64,000 nt of DNA from Chrysophaeum taylorii (lineage: Eukaryota; Sar; Pelagophyceae; Pelagomonadales; Pelagomonadaceae). Each line of letters opens with the position of its first letter. The stretch's first letter is position 1. Positions 55,412 to 64,000 of this stretch are shown here, one piece after another. The notes beneath the pieces are model-generated. The model was given only the letters and a program-made list of their open reading frames with translations, had not been told where the DNA came from and did no database searches. The translations under genes and the position numbers were made by a program. The stretch spans positions 62,001-126,000 of the forward strand of contig JAQMWT010000552.1 of assembly GCA_029834535.1 (NCBI GenBank), in the 5' to 3' direction.

Positions 55412-58400
55412 ATGTTTCTCGTGCTCCTGATGGCGCCAACCGTCAAGAGTGGCTTGGAGTTTTGCGAATCGTGCGTCTCTCGCGCGCGTGCGGCGGCCTT
55501 TGCTTATGTCGGTCTTTGTCCAGGTATTATGAAGCATATGCCTACTACTACGATTGGTCGTGGTTGCCTTCTGTCGATTATGGTTTTTCGATTGACGACA
55601 ATTCCCTCGAAGATGGTTTGTTGTATTACTATTACGGCGATGGCACGGGCGCGATTCCCTCGAATTCCTCCTCTTCTATGACGCACGAAAACGGTGGCTA
55701 CTACGAGGACGACGACAACGATGGTGAATCGTACGGTCGCCGGCTCGAGGACACGTACTACGGCTACGCCGAGTGCGGGGTCTACGATGACGGCAGGTCG
55801 GCGACGTGTAACGGGACCGTGGTCGAGGACATCGCCTGCACAAATGGCACGTTGCTGAAGGTCGCGGACGGTTATGGCGACGGGTGGAATGGCGCGTGTT
55901 GGTCTATTTCTCCAGGAGGCTACGGCGGCGGCATCAGTTGCACGGACTGTGAAGAACCGTGCTGCTCGGTGAACTACACGCTCTGTCTTGACGCGGATGT
56001 GGAATACGAGTTCTCCGTGGGTGGCGAGGACCAGAGTCATCGATAGCCTCCAAGAAACGCTCGTCGCCCGTGACGACGTCGCGTCTCGCAGGAGGCAGCT
56101 GGGACGACGAGATCGTCTGGCAACTCGGCAGCTGGACGGGTACTGGAGCTACCGACAAGACGTTTACCATCGACATGCTCGAGTATGCCATAACTGCAGC
56201 GCCGACGTCGTACATCGGCACGGTCGTCACGTCTGTCGTCATGAACTTAAGCACGTCTGGCAGTGTGTTCTACACGCACACATTCGATACCTCCTCCGCG
56301 AGCAGCGAGCTCGCCGAGATCACCGGCGCCGAGGCACTGATCGAGCCCGGCGGCTCTAACATTTCGTTCGACTTTACTTTCTACTTATTTAATGGCGACA
56401 CGCTCATCGATCGCGAGACGGCGACGGGGGGCTTACTCGTGCTTCTCGCCAAAACGTTATCGTCGAGAGAATTGCCCAGAGGTTTGTCGATATTTGTCAC
56501 AATACATCATCCAGATGCTCTGCCGCACAGCGGTCCAGCCATACGTCACGGGGTCGACAACCACGTCCTTCGACAAGGCTGTTGGCGTCCTCTCGGGCTC
56601 TCAACTCGGCTTCAGTGGAGGTCCCTGTCACCAGAGTCTATGGTGTTCCACGACAGTCGTCGAGTAAAATGTCCGCTTAGTTCAAAGCCAAAATCTGCCT
56701 GCCGAGCACACTTTCTTTTCCTTCATCGAATATCAACGAGGAACTGACTCTCAACATGGCCTTGAAGTTTGCCTATTGCATCCCTGGTTTGTTCTTTTTG
56801 GTCGAGGTAGGGTGGCATAAAGTCTGCCGAGCAGGTCAATATGCGACGACAGAATCCTGCGATGCATGCGCGTGCCACATGATTCTTCTTGCGTATGGCT
56901 TTGCGACTTGACCCCATACCTGTTAGGCGACGCGGGAAAATACAGCTTCGACTCCGGTCACGAGTGCGAGGTTGAACGCATGATGTGATCAAGATCACTT
57001 TGGCGCTCTCAGGACTGCCCGAAACACGCCGCGTGTCCGCAGAGAAACTATCAGGGTCACTCCGCAGGGTATTCCGTCAACGTGCGCAAGGGGTACGACA
57101 CTCGCGTTTTTACTCGAGAAACAAATGCGTGCCTAGGTACTGGCGAGATTCCCCGACGAGTAGTACGTTTTTCTAGTTCCGCATGACCTCGAATCTCCAC
57201 GCAGCCAACGTCCGGTTATGTGTTTACCAACGCTATTGCAATTCTCCGCGCGCGACACTGGTGGAAACTCAAAGAGACGCCGAGAACTCAAACCTATCTA
57301 TCGTCTTCTCGGACGATTATGGTGGTGGCACTTCAAGTGCCGACGCGCAGTGCACGCACCACCACAAAGGTCCTCTCTGTGCACTCGTGCGTGTTGCTTG
57401 AAGCGCACATGATCGTCGTCGTCGTCGTCGTTGCAGTGCGAGAGCGGCTTCGCTATTCAAAGCTCGACGGGCGAGTGCATCGAATGCAGCACGACAATTG
57501 GGACGATCACGGTCGTGTTGGGCGTCATTTTTTTCTTGATAATTGCTGGAGCACTTTCCAGACTGCAGCTTTGGAGTGTGGGGAATGCTGCTACGCTCGA
57601 GGAAAGAATAACGGATTTCGAAGAAAAAGTCCAGGACAGTGGTCGCGAAGTTGCTTCTTCGGTCGTGGGGCTAAAAAAAATCCTGTTTGCAATCTTCAAA
57701 CACACAGCCATCCTGCGAAAACTTTTGGCGCCACTCATCACGGTTGGATTCAAAACGCGCCTTAAGATCTACTACGCTTGCACCAGAGTCAACCAAATCG
57801 TGTGAGCTTTGTGAAATCCCTGAAGGTATGCATCAGCATCATCGGGAATTATCGATACGCTTTCCCAACCGTGTACTATCCTCGCATCCCGAGTGTGAGC
57901 TTCGCGATCCTCAACAACCTGAGTTTCAATTTTGCAAACGTCGCATCGAGTGTGAGCGTTGTCACGAGTCAAAACTTCCATTTGTTGACACCGCAGCGTC
58001 TCCCACCAGGTTTGCTTGGTCACCACTAATTATTACGGCCATCTCTTGCTCATGACGTGATGATCCGGGCTCTGTGTCATATCACAAAATTCGCATCACG
58101 ACCCTCATGTAGGCTCGGACCGCTGGGTGCTTTGGCAGCTGGCGCGGCTTACACCTATATTCTTCATCGGGACGGCTTTGATGTGTATTGTACATATGCT
58201 CTCTGGGGTAGCTACCTCGTGTACACGTCGTCCGCAACAACAATCCTGTACGTAACCTAATAGCGCTCGTCCATTGTTGTTGCAATCCCATCATCGATCG
58301 TAGGCGCACCTTCAACTGTGACTCCGATTTCGACACGAACAGGGAGAGAAACACGGTATCATTTCTGCGCTCTGATTACAGTGTTTCTTGCAACACCCAA

Positions 58401-59964
58401 ACGCACACTATTTACGTCATATACGCTTGGGTAATGGTCTTCCTTATCATCGTTGGCTGTCCTGCTGCTTATTTCTTCGCCCTATTCCATGTTCGGCGCG
58501 ATCTGAATCCAAAAAACCTCAAGGAAGCTGAGGAATTCGTCGAACGGCACCATTCAGAGAACCAGAACGCTGCGAGACGAATTTCCGACTCGTTGGTAAA
58601 CGCGGACGAGTCGAGCGGTGATGACCTGAACTACGTCGTGCGGTTGATGTTGTGGTTAGTAGCCGATCAAACGTTCTTAGGTTGTGCCCATAGATGAAGA
58701 ACCCACCCAAGCCCAGGGCAAGATGCTTTCCGATACCACGGTCGAATCCGCCCGGGACGGTCTCAGGCGTCGCAATAGCGCGCCAATCGCGACTGAGCTG
58801 AATTCGAGCCCGGAGACGTCGCCGCCTCCAGACGACGCAGCAGATATGGAAGCTGCGATACGTAAGCACCACGAGAAACGACGTGTTACCTGATGGCACA
58901 GGCGCGCACTTCTTCCATCTTTCGATCACGATTTTGACTACTGCCCGCGAACTCGAAGGAGCACGACTTCAGCTGGCCACGTTGCTCTTTAAGAAGGATG
59001 AGATGGTCCACGAACTGTCGCGTTACCCGGAGATGTCCCGGCGATTCTTGTCGCTGTTCGTTGTCGGAAACTTATTACTCCAAGGGACCGACAATCCCAA
59101 GTTGATAGAGTGGCTTGACAACATGGATTCAAAAATTGTGGCTCTACAGCAAACGATCAACCAGCTCGAAGCTACTTTTGAGACCCAAGAAGATGCGTTT
59201 GCCGTCGCCGCACGCGAAAACATGGCGATAGTTAACCCTGATCGCGAGGCGCGTCTACGATCGCTCAGTTTCCTCTACGTCGCCTATGAGAGTCGCTGTT
59301 GGTACTGGGAGGTAGTGCGTCGCAACTTCTTCAGCGTGCGTCGTCATGCTATCTTCAGGTCGAAACGATTCGACGACTGTGTCTCACAGGAATCCTCGTC
59401 TTCACGAATGAGGATCGCGTCTCGAGCCTTTACACTCCAGTGTTTATCGCACTGGCTTTCCTGGCCCTCTACGGCTACTACAGGTCGTTCTGCTGCTGCC
59501 CTTGTAGACAGAAGAAACGCATCTTGCAGGCCTTACGTCGACGAGAAGATGGACAACTTTTCGACCAAGGCGCAGTTGGTCGCCGGCGGTGTTGATGGTG
59601 GTGAGCTCGACCTGATAGTGTGGCTCACAGGTGGTTATCATCACACTCTTCCTCTCGCTCATCTTATTCGTCGATCCTCGCATGGAGGAGCAATCATCAA
59701 AATCAGATTACAACCACGTCGTAGGTTTGAACCCTCTATCCCACCCCAGAAGATTTATCGTAGGTTATCGGCGCCTTGATGGTTGCCATCACAATAATTC
59801 TCCCGATATCAGAGTATTCATTCACCAATGATGTACTCTTCGCCCAAGATCTCATTCGCTTTTGCTTTTTGACGAAAAAATCGGCACCACGCGCAGAGAA
59901 GTTTCGCAGCAGAGAGAAGCAGACCGAGCACCCAGTGGGAACGGGGATGCCAACGGCTAAGTAA
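55412..59964 (+). CDS. Large surface protein with Cys-rich ectodomain and polytopic membrane part; many tiny introns
   Basis: Exons I can join in frame: 55412-55470, 55524-56020, 56092-about 56430; about 57010-57386, 57437-57801, 57837-57951, 58010-58056, 58113-about 58240; about 58302-58634, 58681-58861, 58902-59311, 59359-59590, 59631-59720, 59764-59964. Introns are 35-71 bp, GT...AG (often GTGAGC or GTAAGC). The parts 56430-57010 and 58240-58302 are unresolved. Product: signal peptide (MFLVLLMAPTVKS), Tyr/Asp-rich segment, a Cys-containing domain (DGYGDGWNGACW, then EFSVGGSWDDEIVWQLG across an intron), Cys-rich repeats (CRAGQYATTESCDAC, DCPKHAACP), and THHHKGPLCALCESGFAI across an intron. 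Polytopic helices follow (TVVLGVIFFLIIAGAL, HLLLMTLGPLGALAAGAA, VMVFLIIVGCPAAYF, WYWEVETIRRLCLTGILVF, VVIITLFLSLILFV). This resembles stramenopile ephrin-receptor-like/TRP-like surface proteins; function unknown. Confidence 0.7.
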
Positions 59965-61249
59965 TATCCTTGAACAAGTTTGTACTACAGCCCACTTTTC
60001 CCTCAAGCACATGGACGTATCTACTTTGGTAGCCGCGTTTCCCTCAAGAAGAAGAAGAAGATAGAATTAAGGCGCAGTAGAGCTCCATATAAACTACGTC
60101 GACAAGCTGTTGGCGCAGGACAAAACTGCTGCTGGTAAAATTCTGAGGACGCTATGACACTCTTCTCCTATCAAAAGATCGACCCCAAAGGCCGCTAGAC
60201 GCCAAAGACCCTGACAAGCTACTTTCTTGGCTCGTCCCTCCTCCGAGTCCCCTCCCTCTTGCACATACCACACTTCCTGCACCGACGGAGGGTCTAAACG
60301 CGGGGCCGCGCGCGGGCAGATCGGGGGAAACACTTTTCTGCTGGTCTAGTGGGCAAGTCACATGGGAGACATATCGAAAGTGACCTTCCGTAAGCTGCGT
60401 AGTCCAGAATTTTGACAGAGGAGCCTCTGTAAGTGTCGTCCATTGAGTCAGAGTCGTGAAGTGGCTACTGTCGCGACTCGCACGACCTAGGCAGCAGCCC
60501 AAATGTGGTTGGTGGGACAGAATGGTGGGCGCCGCGCGAGGTCAGGATGACCGTTAGACCGGCCTGAATCGACACTTCCCCGGGCGAATCCCCATAGAGG
60601 GGAGGATCTGAATCCAGGGAAATTACACCATACATTATCTGTACGCTGCATCACGTCTCAACATAGGACGGCGACGGGGTCGGATGGTGCTGTAACGCCC
60701 TGGCCCGTCCGCGCGAGAGTGATCGCGAAAGGCAAAGCGCCGGGCAAAGAGCAAGGTATATCACATGCAGCCAGAGGGCCAGGGGCGTTTCCAGTGAGGC
60801 GCACGAAACGCAAAACAATCAGAGCAGCCGGCCCCAGCATGTCTTAATGCCGCAGATCAAGCCGCCTTCGACTAGTTTTCTGAGCTTAGGGGTCTTGGAT
60901 AGCCGACTGCCAAAGATGCGGAAGGGCGATAAGAAGCGCGGAGTGCCGTACGGGTAGAGGGCATCAGGGGCTGGAACACGAAGAGGGTTTATGCGGAGTC
61001 GCCACCGAGGGGGGGGTGGGGTGGCGGAGAGAGGAAAGGGCCCGCCCGCAGGGCGTACGCTCGTGTGTGCGTGCGTGCGACTAAGTGTGGGCCTGATTGG
61101 CCTGGCTAGGGCTGCCCGTGGCGGCGACGTGGCTGAGGGCCGTGAGAGCGCAACGAGCCTGGTCCAAGGCAGCTGCGAGTACCTACTCGCCTTAGGTAGA
61201 TATGGCGGAGCTGGATCGTTGGCATCGGTGACGTAAGCGCAGCCACCGT
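59965..61249. other. Gene-poor stretch, nothing recognised
   Basis: No assignable frame on either strand. Composition is mixed with a GAAGAAGAAGAAG run near 60047. The only notable feature is a G-rich block near 61010. It may include the 3' UTR of the upstream gene. Confidence 0.4.
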
Positions 61250-63650
61250 CAAAAACCTACGTCCACTCGGCGATCCGTGTCGCACAGCACAGACGTGTGC
61301 GAGCTCGTGGCACGTCGCGATGGTCTCGCCGAAGGCACTGATGGCGTCGAAGACGAGGCCATCGATGGTACCGTAGCTGCCCAAACGCTGCTGGACGGCG
61401 CCCGGGAGACCATGGCAGGGCGCCGACGGTCGCGACGGACTTGTCGATGTCGCGAGCGTGGCGAACGCAGTCGCCGCAGACTTGAGCAGTGTGCTTGTCG
61501 ACAGGGGAGGGACTGGTGGAGTGGAGGGCTCTGGCATTACACCAGGCAAGCGTCTTGACGTCGCTTCGGTGTTCATGGTCAAGCGTAACGAGGATATCGA
61601 TCACAACATGGCGTTGGGCAAGGTTTACGCAGTACCGGCCGAAGAGTTGCGGGCGGCCGGCACGGGCAGCGACATCGACGGAAATGCCGAAGACCTCGGG
61701 TATGTCGGGGACGCTAGGGTGACGACAGTGCGGCAGAGCCTGTCTTCATGCAACACTGTTCGCGCTTTGCCACGATTGACAAGGAGATCGTTGATGAGGG
61801 TGTAGCGACCGCGCGCGTGAAGAAGTACGTGGATACCCACGACGGCCTCGCACGCCGGAGAAGGATAGCCACAGTATTGGGCAGTATTGGGCGCACATCG
61901 TTTGGGCACGGGAAGCGACGATTTGGCGCAAGCTAATGAAATTGGTGGAGAAGCGATCCCACCAGGAAGGCACGAAACAACGAACATTGTGGATCGAGAG
62001 CGAGGCCATCTGCCGCTGGAACACATTTGCCCGGGGCCCCTCGCGCTGAGTGTTTAGGGCACACTGAAACTTGGATACGAGCTTCGAGCCCGGTGCGTTC
62101 ACGAGGACGCTCATGGAGACGAACACTCTTGGGAGGGACTGTCGACGAGCTAGACATTGCTGGGGTCACCGGAGCAAGCGCCTTTGTGGGAAGCCATCGT
62201 CGTAAGGAGTTCGTTTCGGAGCCTAGACCACGCTTGTCCTCACGAGCTCGCGCCAGGCGGCAGCCGTCGACGTGGAAATGGCGCCAACGGCGAATCCCTT
62301 TGCCGGCTCGGAAGAGTCGGCGCACAGAACCAAAGCGAGCCGAGGTAGATTTCCAGAGACCGCAACGGCGTCCACTGAGTCGCAGTGGTCAACGACGTGC
62401 GGGAGGGCGCTGCGGTGCAAACGAGGGCGGCGGGGCTGAAGTCGGCGCGAGGGCAGATACCGCCACCATCAGTCTGCGCCGAAGGGCGGAAGCGCCGTGT
62501 GTGGTGTGCTACGATGCCGCACGAATTTGTCGTTGTGCGCCGCGCGTTCTAAGACGGCGAAGACAAGGTGGTCAGAGCCGACATGCCTACGTTTCAGGGC
62601 AATTGAAAGGGAAATTGCTTCGAGGCCATCGACAAGAGGCGGGCGCACGTGCCATATCGCAGTTCAATGCTTACGATTATGCTCCAAGGCGTGATCGCTG
62701 GAGAAGTGTGTCGCAGCCGTCAAAGACCCGTCAAAGCTCCGATGTGCCTCGGCTCCGAGTGCGATAATCACGATGTTCAAGACCGCACTGTGGAAGCCGC
62801 AGAGCTTGGCAGTGGTTGTGGCGTTAAAGCAATGCTGCGCGATGTAGTCCATGCGCAGAGCGATGGAGCGGGGCCAAGCGCACATACATTAAAGGTAGAT
62901 GTTCTGGATCGCAGTGCGAATAGTGTTCATATAGCTCGCTTGATCGTCAACCTCCAGCTGTAAAGTGGAGACGACACAGGACTCCCCGAAAGGCGCGGGT
63001 ACCAGATGGACATTCTGTACACGACGAGGGGGGCAACTGGCAAACGCGCGTATGCCGTCCGGCGCGACTGGGATGATGAGCTTGACGTCGGGATGATCAA
63101 GGAGACCTGGACCAGGCGCCGGACACAACACCAAGCACTTGTCTAGGCGGATCTCCTCGCCGCTAGCTTGGATGTCACGGGGTCGTACTGCAGGAGAGCC
63201 TAGATAACCTCACGAGGGGAACTGGAAATGGCGCTGCCTTCCATGCCAAAACACGCGTAGCCGCCACGCGCGCGCTCAAGCGGGCAGCGAGGGCCTGTGC
63301 GGCGTCATGGGCCCCCAAGCAGCAGGGAGGCGGGTAAGTAGGATCACCCTGCTGGCCACCTTCCCAAGAGTCGACTGGGAAAAGAGTAAGGCCTGTCCGG
63401 GGCCGTGGACCGCTACCCATGACGTCAGTGAAGTTGCGCGAACATGAAACAACCAAAGGACCGCGACTTGGCATGGGCGTGGTGGGCAAGCATATCCACG
63501 ACCGACTGCCGCTTGAGCTCGTTAAAGAAATTGCGCTTGTCGAGCTTAATGATGACCTTGTCTTGGGGGTTTGCTGCGAATAGCCGACTACTAATAATTC
63601 TGCTTCTTGTATTTCTTCGCATTCACCCCATTTTGTGTCCGAAGTCCAGT
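61250..63650 (-). mobile_element. Decayed non-LTR retrotransposon, distinct from the 22.7-31 kb LINE
   Basis: Read leftwards from 63622: NPQDKVIIKLDKRNFFNELKR (RT motif A, with the catalytic Asp and the usual K-x-AFN reading K-x-FFN), a linker, then WEGGQQGDPTYPP (the QQGDP motif). In further frames follow KCLVLCPAPGPGLLDHPDV (post-RT KC segment) and VPAPFGESCVVSTLQLEVDD (resembling the G-PIG-F block of this LINE type). SIALRMDYIAQHCFNATTTA and AISTSTAAAWRELV lie further downstream. Several frameshifts and stops interrupt it. The catalytic YxDD box is not visible. The left limit is uncertain; CVRHARDIDKSVATVGALPW near 61450 may belong to the C-terminal part. Confidence 0.6.
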
Positions 63651-64000
63651 GTTCACTTCATATTCATTCACTTCGGCTAACGGCCCGTCTGATGAGCGAA
63701 GTCGAGCCGCTCGTTCAGGAATCTTTATCAGATTCTCTTCCTCTTTTCGTTTGCGATCGTCCATTCTGACTCTTTGACCCAGGTAGTGGCCACTATCAAC
63801 GAAACTGCCTCGTGGAGCGCGTCGCAGGCTGCGGCCGTCACTTCTCGCCCATTCCCAGGCGCTGGCGTGAATTCGAGGCACATCATGCTCAGAGGCCCGC
63901 TCTACAATTCGTCGTGTAATGCTGCATGGAACTGTCCGACATGTCCGAGCATGAGCTCAAGTCCACGCATGGTTGAAGCATGACTGGGACGGCGCATCGT
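63651..64000. other. Window end, nothing recognised
   Basis: About 350 bp upstream (in element direction) of the RT motif. It may be further decayed LINE sequence. No frame is assignable. Confidence 0.35.

Noticed and set aside
62027-62767. 246-residue plus-strand frame
   Set aside because: Arg-rich frame without domain, antisense to the decayed LINE; no support as a gene.

Overview
Organism. The window is nuclear DNA of a eukaryote, most likely a GC-rich unicellular stramenopile alga; a pelagophyte is my best guess. The proteins are eukaryotic: SART1/SNU66, USP5, CHMP2, SCYL2, SMYD, EML, a mitochondrial carrier and alkaline ceramidase. Genes are packed on both strands, and most are single long reading frames. 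Trinucleotide and other short repeats occur between and inside genes. The large Cys-rich polytopic protein near 55-60 kb is of a type common in stramenopiles. The species assignment is inference; no rRNA, tRNA or organelle gene was recognised.

Layout. 0-18.7 kb is gene-dense: ammonium transporter 3' end, SART1, alkaline ceramidase, GT92-like glycosyltransferase, FkbM/METTL24-like methyltransferase, sulfotransferase, a seven-C2/ankyrin protein, a winged-helix protein head-to-head with a small KEN-box protein, a Kelch protein, USP5 and a second sulfotransferase. 18.7-22.7 kb is lower in GC and has no recognisable gene. 22.7-31.0 kb is one nested transposon insertion. A non-LTR retrotransposon on the minus strand is bounded by a 12-bp target duplication (22710-22721 and 31034-31045) and its 5' end is inverted. 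Inside its 3' UTR sits a Ty1/copia element with about 75-bp LTRs and a 5-bp target duplication (GGGCC). The LINE landed just upstream of a paralogue of the 17.9-kb sulfotransferase. 31-55 kb is gene-dense again: arylsulfotransferase-like protein, ankyrin protein with a 40-bp intron, SMYD, CHMP2, a secreted Cys/His-rich protein, cytosolic-type sulfotransferase, SCYL2, a MITE-like element, an ENT-like transporter, an ankyrin/proline/charged-repeat protein, an O-fucosyltransferase-like/methyltransferase fusion, a mitochondrial carrier and an EML-type WD40 protein. 55.4-60 kb holds one gene split by many 35-71 bp introns. 60-64 kb holds only the remains of a second, unrelated non-LTR element.

How the genes relate. 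There is no operon. A recurring theme is modification of secreted or Golgi glycans: five sulfotransferase-like genes, a GT92-like transferase, an O-fucosyltransferase-like fusion and an FkbM-like methyltransferase lie within about 50 kb. That fits synthesis of a sulfated extracellular polysaccharide, but a shared pathway is inference. The remaining genes are housekeeping: splicing, ubiquitin recycling, ESCRT-III, clathrin traffic, ceramide turnover and transport.
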